Positions 53,577 through 62,673 of a stretch of 64,000 bases of DNA are shown piece by piece (the first letter of the stretch is position 1; each line of letters begins with the position of its first letter). This DNA comes from Nitrosarchaeum koreense MY1 (GTDB lineage Archaea; Thermoproteota; Nitrososphaeria; Nitrososphaerales; Nitrosopumilaceae). The position numbers and the translations under genes were made by a program. A model generated the notes under the pieces. That model searched no databases and was not told the DNA's origin. It saw only the letters and a list, made by a program, of their open reading frames with translations. Location of the stretch: NCBI RefSeq assembly GCF_000220175.1, contig NZ_AFPU01000001.1, positions 248,001 to 312,000 on the forward strand, written 5' to 3'.

Positions 53577-54002
53577 ATGAGTGAAGAACAGGCCCAACAC
53601 TTGATGCAGCAACTCCAAATGCTTGAGACTTACTATGGAGATTTATCACAACGTGAAGCTACACTTGTTAATGTCTTACGAGAGGCAATATCTGCAATTG
53701 AATCTATCAAAGCACTTCGCGAAAAGCCAGATTCTGATAGTTTGGTACCAATTGGAATGGGAACTTATGTGCAAACAAAAATCTCATCATCCAATAAAAT
53801 AATTTTGAATGTGGGAGCTGGAATTGCTATGGAAAAAACTTATGATTCTTCAATAAACTATCTTGAAGCAAGAATAAAAGAAATTGAAGTTGCTATACAA
53901 GACACTACTGCGCGAAAACAAGATGCTATGGCTAGATTGGAGCAAGGTAAAGAACAAATGAATCAACTTATGCAACAAACATCAGAAGATCTTTCGGGAT
54001 AA
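53577..54002 (+). CDS. pfdA: Prefoldin subunit alpha
   Basis: 141 residues: long N- and C-terminal coiled coils flanking a beta-hairpin core ('SLVPIGMGTYVQTKI', 'KIILNVGAGIAMEKTY'), the alpha-class pattern. Two alpha and four beta subunits form a jellyfish-shaped chaperone delivering nascent proteins to the thermosome. It lies 4 nt before ftsY, a pairing seen in other archaea. Confidence 0.92.
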   Translation: MSEEQAQHLMQQLQMLETYYGDLSQREATLVNVLREAISAIESIKALREKPDSDSLVPIGMGTYVQTKISSSNKIILNVGAGIAMEKTYDSSINYLEARIKEIEVAIQDTTARKQDAMARLEQGKEQMNQLMQQTSEDLSG

Positions 54003-54006
54003 AATA

Positions 54007-55389
54007 ATGTTTGATAAACTTCGTAATGCATTTTCCAATGCAGCGAAAAGTCTTGGAGAAAAAGAACTAAACGATAAAGACATTGAAGAAATTCTTTACG
54101 AATTAGAAATTTCTCTTATGGAATCTGATGTTGCAAGTGAAGTCATTGATACAATAAAATCAGATTTGAAAACTCAATTACTGGGTTCCAAAGTAGACAA
54201 AAAAGAGATTGAAAAGTTTGTCAAAGACAGATTGATTTCAAATATATCGTCTTTATTTGATGCTGCAGGTACAGTTGATCTCTTTGAGTTGATTAACGAA
54301 AAAAAGAAAACTGTTCAACCGTTTCTGATTTTATTTGTAGGAATTAATGGAACTGGAAAAACTACATCATTAGCTAAAGTAGCTTACATGTTACAGCAAG
54401 CAAAGTATTCTGTGGTAGTTGCAGCTGCTGATACATTTAGAGCAGGTGCTATTGAGCAGTTACGCGAACACACTAATCGTTTGAATCTAAAACTAGTTGC
54501 ACAAAATTACAATTCTGATCCAGCTGCAGTTGCCCGAGATGCGGTTCTTTATGCAAAATCTCACAAAATGGATTGTGTGCTAATTGATACTGCTGGAAGA
54601 ATGCAAACAAGCAAAAATTTAATGGAGCAGATTGCTAAAATTACCAAAGTAGTAAATCCTGATTTTAAAATATTTGTAGGTGATTCTCTGGCTGGAAATG
54701 ATACTGTAAATCAAGCTAGGGAATTTTTTGAGCATGTAAAATTCAATGGTTCAATTCTCACAAAAAGTGATGCTGATGCACGTGGTGGGGCTGCACTTTC
54801 TATTGTTAAAATTACATCTACTCCAGTGTTATACCTTGGAGTTGGACAGGAATATTCTGATCTCAAACCGTTTGACAAAGAACTCTTTCTAGAAACTGTA
54901 TTTGGTTCCTTATCTGGCGTAGATCGAAAAACTCCAAAACAAGAATTAGTTGAGGAACCAATTGTTGAATCAAAACCAGAACCAATTGTTGAATCAAAAC
55001 CAGAACCAATTGTTGAATCAAAACCAGAACCAATTGTTGAATCAAAACCAGAACCAATTCCAGAACCAAAATTAAAACCAGTTCAAGTAACAAAACCAGA
55101 ACCTAAACCAGAACCTAAACAAATTGAATCAGATGATCCGTTTGAAGGAATTGCAGACAAAGACATTGCAAAATATTCAAACTTGTATGATATTGCTCCG
55201 CCAGAAAATGATGATGAGGCAACAAAACTTGGTAATGCAATCCGTCAATGGATTAAGAAGGGACGACCAAAACCTGGAGAAGAAAAGAAACAGGAATCAG
55301 ATCAAGAGATAGATTCCAAGCACAAACAAGATAAAGAAGAAGAAAAGTCTAAAAAGAAAAGAGGTGTATTTGGATTCTTCAAGAAATGA
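54007..55389 (+). CDS. ftsY: Signal recognition particle receptor FtsY with C-terminal acidic extension
   Basis: 460 residues. The NG GTPase domain occupies residues 1-300: G1 GINGTGKTT (112-120), G3 DTAGRM (194-199), G4 TKSD (252-255) and GGAAL. FtsY normally has an acidic A domain before NG; here ~160 residues follow instead: four P-E-P-I-V-E-S-K repeats, a Lys/Pro/Glu spacer and a basic Phe-rich end [12 protein letters not shown] that could bind membrane. It docks SRP-ribosome complexes at the Sec channel. Confidence 0.92.
   Translation: MFDKLRNAFSNAAKSLGEKELNDKDIEEILYELEISLMESDVASEVIDTIKSDLKTQLLGSKVDKKEIEKFVKDRLISNISSLFDAAGTVDLFELINEKKKTVQPFLILFVGINGTGKTTSLAKVAYMLQQAKYSVVVAAADTFRAGAIEQLREHTNRLNLKLVAQNYNSDPAAVARDAVLYAKSHKMDCVLIDTAGRMQTSKNLMEQIAKITKVVNPDFKIFVGDSLAGNDTVNQAREFFEHVKFNGSILTKSDADARGGAALSIVKITSTPVLYLGVGQEYSDLKPFDKELFLETVFGSLSGVDRKTPKQELVEEPIVESKPEPIVESKPEPIVESKPEPIVESKPEPIPEPKLKPVQVTKPEPKPEPKQIESDDPFEGIADKDIAKYSNLYDIAPPENDDEATKLGNAIRQWIKKGRPKPGEEKKQESDQEIDSKHKQDKEEEKSKKKRGVFGFFKK
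54958..55053 (+). repeat. Four 24-nt tandem repeats (P-I-V-E-S-K-P-E)
   Basis: Four nearly identical 24-nt units in the ftsY extension. Confidence 0.85.
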
Positions 55390-56297
55390 AACTCAAAACT
55401 AAAAATTTACTCACTTTGGCAGAATTGTTCCCTAAAGAATTTGTTGCATTAATTGATTATTCAATTATTCTAAAAAAAGAATTAAAAAAAGGCAACAAAC
55501 CGTTGCTAAAAAACAAGACACTTGCAATGATTTTCCAAAAGCCATCAACTCGAACACGAGTAAGCTTTGAGACCGGAATGTTTCAACTTGGTGGACATGC
55601 TATTAATCTATCATCACAAGACATGCAGTTATCACGGGGTGAAACAATAGAAGATACTGCAAAGACATTGTCTCGATATGTAGATTGTATCATGGCACGA
55701 GTCTATGATCATAATTTACTTGAAAAATTATCTAACTCTTCTAGTGTTCCAGTAATTAATGGACTGTCTGATTCATTTCATCCATGTCAGATTCTAGCTG
55801 ACTTTATGACGATAAAAGAGAAGAAAGGGAAATTCAAAGGACTCAAGATTGCTTGGATCGGGGATGGAAACAATGTGTGTAACTCTATGATTTATGGATG
55901 TGCATTATCTGGTGTAAATCTGTCTATTGCAACACCTAAAGGATTTGAACCAGACAAATCAGTACTGAAAGAATCTGCAAAGTCCGTTGAGATAGATCTA
56001 ACAACTGATCCAATAAAGGCAATCAAAGATGCTGATGTCGTAGTTACTGATACATACACTTCAATTCATAACAACGATCAGAAACGAATCAAAAAGTTTC
56101 TTCCAAAATATCAGATCAATGATTCATTGATGAATCACGCCAATAGTAATGCAATCTTTATGCATTGTCTCCCAGCAAAACGAGATTATGAAGTTACATC
56201 ATCAGTAATTGATGGACCTCAATCAGTTGTATGGGATGAGGCAGAAAATAGACTCCATACTCAAAAGGCTTTACTTGCTTCAATAATTCGCGCTTAA
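55386..56297 (+). CDS. argF: Ornithine carbamoyltransferase
   Basis: 303 residues. Carbamoyl-phosphate site S54-T-R-T-R58, ornithine-binding HPCQ ('[13 protein letters not shown]') and C-terminal '[11 protein letters not shown]' are OTCase hallmarks. It forms citrulline in arginine synthesis. ATG start overlapping the ftsY stop by 4 nt, so it is in the pfdA-ftsY operon although unrelated in function. Confidence 0.95.
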   Translation: MKLKTKNLLTLAELFPKEFVALIDYSIILKKELKKGNKPLLKNKTLAMIFQKPSTRTRVSFETGMFQLGGHAINLSSQDMQLSRGETIEDTAKTLSRYVDCIMARVYDHNLLEKLSNSSSVPVINGLSDSFHPCQILADFMTIKEKKGKFKGLKIAWIGDGNNVCNSMIYGCALSGVNLSIATPKGFEPDKSVLKESAKSVEIDLTTDPIKAIKDADVVVTDTYTSIHNNDQKRIKKFLPKYQINDSLMNHANSNAIFMHCLPAKRDYEVTSSVIDGPQSVVWDEAENRLHTQKALLASIIRA

Positions 56298-56298
56298 C

Positions 56299-56307
56299 GT
56301 ATATAAG
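56299..56307 (+). promoter_or_regulatory. TATA box for the L18-S5-L30-L15-secY operon
   Basis: GTATATAAG is centred ~31 nt before the L18 ATG; the strongest box seen in this part of the window. Confidence 0.6.
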
Positions 56308-56333
56308 AGCAGTTTCAAACTCGTGTTCTATAG

Positions 56334-56816
56334 ATGGCCTATTCAAACATCCTCAGAAGACTACGAGAGGAAAAAACTAATTATAAAAAACGTTCAACTC
56401 TACTGATAGGTAAGCACGATTTTATCACAGTAAATATTACTAATGAAAATACCCAAGTCCAAATTGTAAAGCCTGGCATGACTGGCGATAAGGTAATCGC
56501 TTCTGCTCACTCTAATTATTTGCTAAAAAAAGGGTGGAAGGGCTCAAGAAAAAGTATTCCTGCTGCATATCTTACTGGCTATCTTGCTGGAAAGAAAGCA
56601 ATGGGCAAGGGAGCAAAAAATGCAGTACTATACACTGGTACTAGAAAATATACACAAAGAATGGCAGCTGCACTAAAAGGTGTTGTAGATGCAGGACTTA
56701 AAGTGCCAGCAGGTGCAGAAACTTTTCCACCAGAAGAGAGAATCAATGGCGAACATCTTACAGTAAAAAACGACACTTCAAAAATTAAATCTGCTATTGA
56801 TAGCGAGGTCAAGTAA
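56334..56816 (+). CDS. rpl18: Ribosomal protein L18 (uL18)
   Basis: 160 residues: 'RRLREEKTNYKKRSTLLIGKHDFITVN' (in part) and 'AAYLTGYLAGKKAMGKG' of the 5S-rRNA binding fold. Archaeal/eukaryotic L5-L18 type. First gene of a five-gene ribosomal-secY run; 2 nt gap to S5. Confidence 0.95.
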   Translation: MAYSNILRRLREEKTNYKKRSTLLIGKHDFITVNITNENTQVQIVKPGMTGDKVIASAHSNYLLKKGWKGSRKSIPAAYLTGYLAGKKAMGKGAKNAVLYTGTRKYTQRMAAALKGVVDAGLKVPAGAETFPPEERINGEHLTVKNDTSKIKSAIDSEVK

Positions 56817-56818
56817 AA

Positions 56819-57571
56819 ATGAGTCAAACTGCACAAACTAAACCTGGTGGCAGAGGTGGACCTGGTGGCAGAGGTGGACCTGGTGGCAGAGGTGGACCTG
56901 GTGGCAGAGGTGGACAAAAAGTTTACGGTGGTGGAAAACCAACCAATGGACAATCTAGAAGACCAAGAAGAGAAGAAGAAGAAGAAGTTTGGGTTCCAAA
57001 AACAATTTTAGGAAAAAAAGTTGCATCCGGTGAAATTAATTCTATTGAAGAAATTATTCAAGACGGTTTAAGAATTCAAGAAGCAGGTATTATCAAAAAA
57101 CTACTTCCTGATTTGAAAAGTGAAGTAATTGATGTTGGTATTATTCAAAAGATGACATCAAACGGTCAATCAACAAGATTCAAGGCTATTGTTGCAACAG
57201 GAAATCAAAATGGTTACCTTGGTATTGGTCAAGGAAAATCAAAACAAATGAGAATTGCAATTGAAAAAGCAACAAACCAAGCACTACTCAATGTTAGTCC
57301 AATCAAACTAGGATGTGGAAGTTGGGAATGTAGATGTGACGAAAAACATTCTGTTCCATTTAAGATTAGAGGAAAAGGTGGAAGTGTTACAATTGAAATT
57401 ATTCCAGCACCACGTGGATTGGGATTGGTTGCTGGTGGTAAAATTAAACGATTACTGGAGTTGGCAGGTCTTAAAGACGCATGGACAACTGCAAAGGGTT
57501 CTACACCAACAATGAATTCTACTTCAAAAGCTATTCTGGACTGCTTAAAGCAGACATTTAGTCAGGGTTGA
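56819..57571 (+). CDS. rps5: Ribosomal protein S5 (uS5) with RG-rich N-terminal tail
   Basis: 250 residues. Core uS5 (~50 onward) with 'EVWVPKTILGKKVASGEI', 'RFKAIVATGNQNGYLGIGQGKSKQM' (in part) and the double-stranded RNA-binding fold. The N-terminal ~45 residues are Gly/Arg-rich with four P-G-G-R-G-G repeats encoded by perfect 18-nt units. Eukaryotic RPS2 has a comparable RG-rich tail that is arginine-methylated. Whether methylation occurs here is not known. Confidence 0.94.
   Translation: MSQTAQTKPGGRGGPGGRGGPGGRGGPGGRGGQKVYGGGKPTNGQSRRPRREEEEEVWVPKTILGKKVASGEINSIEEIIQDGLRIQEAGIIKKLLPDLKSEVIDVGIIQKMTSNGQSTRFKAIVATGNQNGYLGIGQGKSKQMRIAIEKATNQALLNVSPIKLGCGSWECRCDEKHSVPFKIRGKGGSVTIEIIPAPRGLGLVAGGKIKRLLELAGLKDAWTTAKGSTPTMNSTSKAILDCLKQTFSQG
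56843..56914 (+). repeat. Four 18-nt tandem repeats (P-G-G-R-G-G)
   Basis: cctggtggcagaggtgga four times in perfect tandem in the S5 tail. Confidence 0.9.
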
Positions 57572-57577
57572 TGTTAA

Positions 57578-58045
57578 ATGGGTAGCGCATATCTTGTAGT
57601 TCGAATTAAAGGTCAAGCAGACTGTCCATATTGGGCAACTACTACAATGACATTGCTAAAATTAGATAAAAAATATCGTGCAACTATCTTACCGGCAAAA
57701 GACAACACATTGGGAATGTTAAACAAAGTAAAACACTATGTTACTTGGATTGAAATTGATGCATCTTTGGCAAAAGAACTAATCGATAAAAAAGCAAGAA
57801 AAGATGGTTACAAGAAAATTACAGCAGCAGATCTTAAGGAATTAGGATTTGAAAGTTCTGACGCACTTGGTGCAGCACTTGCAGAAGGCAAAGCAACTCT
57901 ATCTAAATTAAAACCACTAAAGCCTTGGTTTGCATTATCTCCACCACGATTTGGTTTCAAGAAAAGTACAAAAAAGATGTATGGACAAAAAGGAGTCTTA
58001 GGACACAACAACGATCTTCCAAAATTAGTGAGGAACATGATGTAA
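57578..58045 (+). CDS. rpl30: Ribosomal protein L30 (uL30)
   Basis: 155 residues, long archaeal form (uL30 core 'YLVVRIKGQADCPYWATTTMTLLKLDKKYRATILP', in part, followed by an extension with 'LHHP/LSPPRFGFKKSTKKMYGQKG'). Six nt after S5; 1 nt before L15. Binds 23S rRNA. Confidence 0.93.
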   Translation: MGSAYLVVRIKGQADCPYWATTTMTLLKLDKKYRATILPAKDNTLGMLNKVKHYVTWIEIDASLAKELIDKKARKDGYKKITAADLKELGFESSDALGAALAEGKATLSKLKPLKPWFALSPPRFGFKKSTKKMYGQKGVLGHNNDLPKLVRNMM

Positions 58046-58046
58046 C

Positions 58047-58472
58047 ATGGCAACACGATTACGAAAGACAAGAAAACTAAGAGGCGGACGTCACATGGGT
58101 TGGGGACAAGTAGGTCAGCACCGTGCAAGTGGTCACAAAGGCGGACTAGGAATTGCTGGATTACACAAATATCATTTTAGTACTTTGCTAAAAGAGGTTC
58201 CAGATCATTTTGGACACGATTCTACTCACCCACCTCATCCAATCATCACGAGAAAATGGGCAAGTGTCCGTGATCTCGATGATCTATTCGCAAAATTTGG
58301 TAAAGAAGAAGGAGGAAAGAAAGTCATAGACCTTGAAGTAGCAGGTTATGACAAACTCCTAGGCGGCGGTAAAATATCTAACGCATATACCGTCAAAATA
58401 GCCAGATTTACTGCATCTGCAGAAGAAAAAGTAAAATCTGCAGGAGGAGAGGTGTTATCTGAGAATGGCTGA
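58047..58472 (+). CDS. rpl15: Ribosomal protein L15 (uL15)
   Basis: 141 residues: the glycine-rich N-terminus 'RKTRKLRGGRHMGWGQVGQHRASGHKGG' (in part) with the H/G pattern of uL15. Overlaps secY by 8 nt. Confidence 0.94.
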   Translation: MATRLRKTRKLRGGRHMGWGQVGQHRASGHKGGLGIAGLHKYHFSTLLKEVPDHFGHDSTHPPHPIITRKWASVRDLDDLFAKFGKEEGGKKVIDLEVAGYDKLLGGGKISNAYTVKIARFTASAEEKVKSAGGEVLSENG

Positions 58473-59895
58473 GGGTACTATCACTAATCTAATTAGAAAA
58501 GTTGTTTTCAAGGCAGAACCATATATCCCACAAGTCCCAAAACCGAAAAAAAAGATTCCTTTACAAACTAGATTACTTTGGAGCGGTCTTGCATTATTAA
58601 TTTACATGGTAATGGGTCAGACTCCATTATTTGGGGCAACTGCACCTGAATTTGATTTCCTACAATTTGCCAGAGTTATTTTTGCATCACAGCAAGGAAC
58701 TCTTGTTGAGTTAGGAATTGGACCAATAGTTACAGCAGGTCTGTTGATGCAATTGCTTCGAGGTTCTGATATCCTGAAGTTCGATTTTAAGAAACCAGAA
58801 GAGAGAGGAATATTTCAAACTGCAACAAAACTTGTAACATATATTGTGATTATTGCTGAAACCATAGTTTATGCTATAGCAGTTTATGGTCCAGGGGTTT
58901 CTGAGCCATACATTTTGTATGTGATGATTGGGCAATTAATGGCAGCATCCATTATCATCATGTTCTTAGACGAACTTGTTCAGAAGGGATGGGGTCTTGG
59001 TAGTGGAATTAGTTTATTCATTATGGCAGGTGTTGCTCAACAAATTCTATGGAGTCTTTTTAGTCCTTTACCTGCTGGTGATGGCGGAACTATTGGTATA
59101 GTGCCGTACATTGGACAGTCTTTGATGAATGGAGATATATCAAATGTTTTATTCCGTGCAAATCAGCTCCCGAGTATATTTGGATTCTTTTTGACAGCGG
59201 GAATTCTTTTGATTCTGGTATTTACTCAAGGAATGAAAATTGAAATTCCAATTGTATCGACAAAATATAGAGGCTTTTCAGCAGTCTATCCAATTAAACT
59301 AATGTATGTATCAAACATTCCAGTAATTTTAGCCTCTGCGCTTACTGCAAACGCGGTATTTCTTGGGCAGATGTTTTGGGCAAACTTTAACCCTCGAAAT
59401 AATAATGCGTTTATGAACATTATTGGGCAATTTGATCCGACAAGTCCCTCCACACCAATTGGAGGAATTATCTATTACATTACTCCCCCAAGAGGATTAG
59501 CAATTGCAGCTTTAGATCCGACAAGAGCAATTGGTTACATGTTGTTTATGGTTGGAATTGTAGTTGTATTTGGTAGATTGTGGGTTGAGCTTGGTGGTCT
59601 TTCATCAAAGACTGCAGCTCAAAACTTACTTGATGCTGACGTGCAAATTCCAGGATTTAGAAGATCAAATGCACCAGTAGAAGCATTACTTGCAAAGTAT
59701 ATCCCATCTGTTACAATTATCGGTTCAATAATTTTGGGTTTGTTGGCAGGAGTATCTGATGTTCTGGGAGTTTTTGGTTCTGGAATTGGAATTTTACTTA
59801 TGGTGGATATTCTCATCAACTATTACACTCAATTAGTACGAGAACAAGTCGAAGTTGTAATGCCACGTCTGGGTGCTTTACTTGGTAGAAAGTAG
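58465..59895 (+). CDS. secY: SecY (Sec61 alpha) translocase channel
   Basis: 476 residues, ten membrane helices. 'GIGPIVTAGLLMQLLRGSDIL', the plug/pore 'QKGWGLGSGISLFIMAGVAQQI' (in part) and loop 'GLSSKTAAQNLLDADVQIPGFRRS' (in part) are diagnostic. It is the protein-conducting channel of the Sec translocon with SecE (46873). 8-nt overlap with L15 and a 3' overlap with the adenylate kinase gene. Confidence 0.97.
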   Translation: MAEGTITNLIRKVVFKAEPYIPQVPKPKKKIPLQTRLLWSGLALLIYMVMGQTPLFGATAPEFDFLQFARVIFASQQGTLVELGIGPIVTAGLLMQLLRGSDILKFDFKKPEERGIFQTATKLVTYIVIIAETIVYAIAVYGPGVSEPYILYVMIGQLMAASIIIMFLDELVQKGWGLGSGISLFIMAGVAQQILWSLFSPLPAGDGGTIGIVPYIGQSLMNGDISNVLFRANQLPSIFGFFLTAGILLILVFTQGMKIEIPIVSTKYRGFSAVYPIKLMYVSNIPVILASALTANAVFLGQMFWANFNPRNNNAFMNIIGQFDPTSPSTPIGGIIYYITPPRGLAIAALDPTRAIGYMLFMVGIVVVFGRLWVELGGLSSKTAAQNLLDADVQIPGFRRSNAPVEALLAKYIPSVTIIGSIILGLLAGVSDVLGVFGSGIGILLMVDILINYYTQLVREQVEVVMPRLGALLGRK

Positions 59896-60460
59896 AAAAG
59901 TCGTAGTGGTAGGAATACCTGGCGTAGGAAAAACTTCTTTATTGCAAAAAATTGTTGAGATTTTACAAAAAAATAACAAAAGTGTAAGCGTACATAGCTT
60001 TGGAAGTATGATGTTTGATGTAGCAAAAGAAAACGGTGTTACTGACAGAGACGAGTTAAGAAAACTACCACTATCTCAACAAAAAAATCTACAGAAAATA
60101 GCTGCAGAAAAACTTGCAATACTAAATGAAGATATTGTAATTATTGATACTCATGCTTTTATTAATTCTCCAGAGGGATATTATCCTGGATTGCCCGAAC
60201 ATGTTTTGCATATTCTCAAACCATCCAATTTTATATCAGTCTCTGCAAAACCTGAGGAAATCTATAATCGAAGAATGAAAGATGTTACTAGAACTAGAGA
60301 TAATATCTCCATTGACAATATTAAAAAGGAATTAGACGTTCAATCTGGTATGATATCTGCTTGTGCTGTAATCTCAGGTTCCCCAGTAAAACATGTGCTT
60401 AACCGAGAAGGTATGATTGATGAAGTTGCAGAAAAAATAATCAGGACAATAGGGTTGTAA
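59873..60460 (+). CDS. adkA: Adenylate kinase, archaeal AdkA type
   Basis: 195 residues: P-loop GIPGVGKTS (~15-23), 'SFGSMMFDVAKENGVTDRDELRKLP' and a C-terminal 'INSPEGYYPGLPEHVLHIL' region of the archaeal adenylate-kinase family. Start GTG 59873 or TTG 59882, either overlapping secY by 14-23 nt. The secY-adk order is conserved in archaea. Confidence 0.92.
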   Translation: MLYLVESRKVVVVGIPGVGKTSLLQKIVEILQKNNKSVSVHSFGSMMFDVAKENGVTDRDELRKLPLSQQKNLQKIAAEKLAILNEDIVIIDTHAFINSPEGYYPGLPEHVLHILKPSNFISVSAKPEEIYNRRMKDVTRTRDNISIDNIKKELDVQSGMISACAVISGSPVKHVLNREGMIDEVAEKIIRTIGL

Positions 60461-60461
60461 A

Positions 60462-61094
60462 ATGGTTTTAGATTCTGTATTTCTGTTTTTAAATTCAATA
60501 TTTCTTGAAGGAGGTATGTTTGATTTTCTTGGTGGCGGACATGGAGCATTGGGAAGTGATGATCCTATTGTCAAAGGATTGATCTTAACAGCATTTTGCG
60601 TAACTGGATTTGGAATTTTATTAAATCTCTTTAATGCTGCAGTTAGAAAAAAAATGGTTGATCAAACTAAACTAAAACGAATCATGAAAGAGACACGTGC
60701 TTGGCAAAAAGAGAGAATGGCAGCAATGCGTTCAAAAGATCAAGCAAAAATTAACGAACTAAGCAAAAAATCATCTTACATGAACAAGATGTCAATGGAG
60801 ATGATGCAGATGAACATGAGACCCATGATGATTACATTTGTTCCACTAATTTTGATATTTTATCTAGTACTGCCAGTATTGTTCTCGCATATTGTTGCAC
60901 TGTCTCCAATTTCACTTAACATTATTCCAGGTGACTTTTTCCATCTTACATGCACTGCTGAACAAGCAGCAGATATAGAAAACATTTGCACTCAAGAAAA
61001 CGCTTTGTATCTTTGGGCTTGGTATTTTCTTTCATCAATTGCTTTTAGTGGCATTATTATGAAACTAACAAAAACATCAATGGATCTCAGTTGA
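60462..61094 (+). CDS. DUF106/EMC3-like membrane protein (YidC/Oxa1 relative)
   Basis: 210 residues, three membrane helices (~45-65, ~125-150, ~183-205) with a cytosolic coiled-coil between first and second ('RIMKETRAWQKERMAAMRSKDQAKINELSKKSSYMNKMSMEMMQMN', by ends) that is Met-rich. This is the archaeal DUF106 arrangement, related to YidC/Oxa1 and eukaryotic EMC3/TMCO1. It inserts membrane proteins. Placed directly after secY and adk. Confidence 0.9.
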   Translation: MVLDSVFLFLNSIFLEGGMFDFLGGGHGALGSDDPIVKGLILTAFCVTGFGILLNLFNAAVRKKMVDQTKLKRIMKETRAWQKERMAAMRSKDQAKINELSKKSSYMNKMSMEMMQMNMRPMMITFVPLILIFYLVLPVLFSHIVALSPISLNIIPGDFFHLTCTAEQAADIENICTQENALYLWAWYFLSSIAFSGIIMKLTKTSMDLS

Positions 61095-61651
61095 CCAAAT
61101 CAATTGTAATCTCTGGTCCGCCAGCTGTCGGAAAGACAACTGTTGCCAAAGGATTGGCTAGTGAATTCAAATTAACATATCTTAGCGGTGGTGACATTCT
61201 AAAAGAGATGGCAAAAGAGGAAGGTTTTGATGCAGTTGGTGATGATTGGTGGGATACTGAAAATGGGATGAAATTTCTCAGTCAAAGAGAGAATAATTCC
61301 GAATTTGATAAGAAAGTTGATGATAAACTAATCCAACTTTTCAAGAAAGGTGGGATGGTAATTACAAGCTATACTTTACCATGGCTAGTCGATGACGGCA
61401 TTAAAATCTGGTTATCAGGCTCACATGATAGCAGTTCACAAAGAATGCAAACTAGAGACAACATGACTTCAAAGGAAGCATATGAGATTACTAAACTAAG
61501 ATACGACAAAAATCGTGCATTATATAAAAAATTATATGATTTTGATTTCGGAAACGATATCTCTGTATTTGATAAAATTATTGATACTGACAATCTTAAT
61601 GCGACTCAAGTAATTAATATTGCAAAAGAAACTGTAAGGGAATTATTATGA
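61091..61651 (+). CDS. cmk: Cytidylate kinase
   Basis: 186 residues: P-loop GPPAVGKTT near residue 9, and the archaeal CMP-kinase pattern 'LSGGDILKEMAKEEGFDAV' and 'RDNMTSKEAYEITKLRYDKNRALYKKLY' (in part). TTG start overlaps the DUF106 gene by 4 nt; its own stop overlaps cbf5 by 4 nt. Makes CDP from CMP. Confidence 0.92.
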   Translation: MTKSIVISGPPAVGKTTVAKGLASEFKLTYLSGGDILKEMAKEEGFDAVGDDWWDTENGMKFLSQRENNSEFDKKVDDKLIQLFKKGGMVITSYTLPWLVDDGIKIWLSGSHDSSSQRMQTRDNMTSKEAYEITKLRYDKNRALYKKLYDFDFGNDISVFDKIIDTDNLNATQVINIAKETVRELL

Positions 61652-62646
61652 CTCTAAAGCAACTGGAAAACTTGGTTGTAATTGATCAGGATATCACTGA
61701 TGATACATATGGAACGTATTATGATAAAAGAACTTTAGAGCAATTACTTGATTATGGTCTAATAATTTTAGATAAACCACCAGGACCTACTAGTCATGAA
61801 ACTGTTGCATGGACTAAACGAATCTTAAAAATTCCAAAAATTGGTCACAGTGGTACACTTGATCCTCAAGTTTCTGGAGTTTTACCTTTGGGACTCGGGG
61901 AGGCAACAAAAGCACTCGGTGTTTTACTTTATGGACCAAAAGAATACCATGCTTTAGGACGATTTCATTCTCTTCCATCAAAACAAAAACTAGATGAAGT
62001 ACTTGAAATGTTCCGAGGAGAAATTTTCCAAAAACCTCCACAACGTTCAGCAGTTCTAAGACAAACAAGAACTAGAACAATTTATGAATTAGAAGTACTA
62101 GAGCAAAAAGAAAGATTACTCTTAACACGAATTTTATGTGAAGCAGGAACTTACATTAGAAAACTATACTATGATATCGGAGAAATTTTAGGACCAGGTG
62201 CTACTATGATTGAACTACGAAGAACTAAAGTTGATCAATTCCATGAATCAGATGGTCTCGTAACATTACATGAGCTTGCAAATGCTTATGCACTTTGGGA
62301 AGAAAAAAAAGATGAAACAAAACTAATGTCAATGATCAAACCTATAGAATATGCATTAAGTGAACTCAGATCTGTTGTAATTCGAGACTCCGCAGTTGAT
62401 GCATTATGTCATGGTGCACAACTTGCAATGCCTGGAATCTTGCAAATCTCTCCAAATCTGAGAAAAGGTGACATTGTTGCAATTTATACACAAAAAGGCG
62501 AAGCAGTTGCTTTAGCAGAATCGTTGATGTCAGAAGAAGAGATACGTGATGCAACTAAAGGATATGCCTTTGAAACAAAACGAATTATCATGGCTCCTAA
62601 CATATATCCAAAAAAATGGAGATCAAAATCTGTTCCAAAGGATTAA
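61648..62646 (+). CDS. cbf5: tRNA/rRNA pseudouridine synthase Cbf5 (TruB family)
   Basis: 332 residues: catalytic D72 in 'IGHSGTLDPQVSGVLPLGLGEAT' (in part), 'GTYIRKLYYDIGEILGPGATM' (in part) and a C-terminal PUA domain ('SVVIRDSAVDALCHGAQLAMPGI', in part). Catalytic subunit of H/ACA RNPs. Last gene of the operon; ends in 'PKKWRSKSVPKD'. Confidence 0.95.
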   Translation: MTLKQLENLVVIDQDITDDTYGTYYDKRTLEQLLDYGLIILDKPPGPTSHETVAWTKRILKIPKIGHSGTLDPQVSGVLPLGLGEATKALGVLLYGPKEYHALGRFHSLPSKQKLDEVLEMFRGEIFQKPPQRSAVLRQTRTRTIYELEVLEQKERLLLTRILCEAGTYIRKLYYDIGEILGPGATMIELRRTKVDQFHESDGLVTLHELANAYALWEEKKDETKLMSMIKPIEYALSELRSVVIRDSAVDALCHGAQLAMPGILQISPNLRKGDIVAIYTQKGEAVALAESLMSEEEIRDATKGYAFETKRIIMAPNIYPKKWRSKSVPKD

Positions 62647-62673
62647 AAAATCAAATAAAAAACTTAATCATAA

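Noticed and set aside
54863-55093. Minus-strand Leu/Val-rich frame over ftsY repeats
   Set aside because: An artefact of the low-complexity tandem repeat; no start signal or domain.
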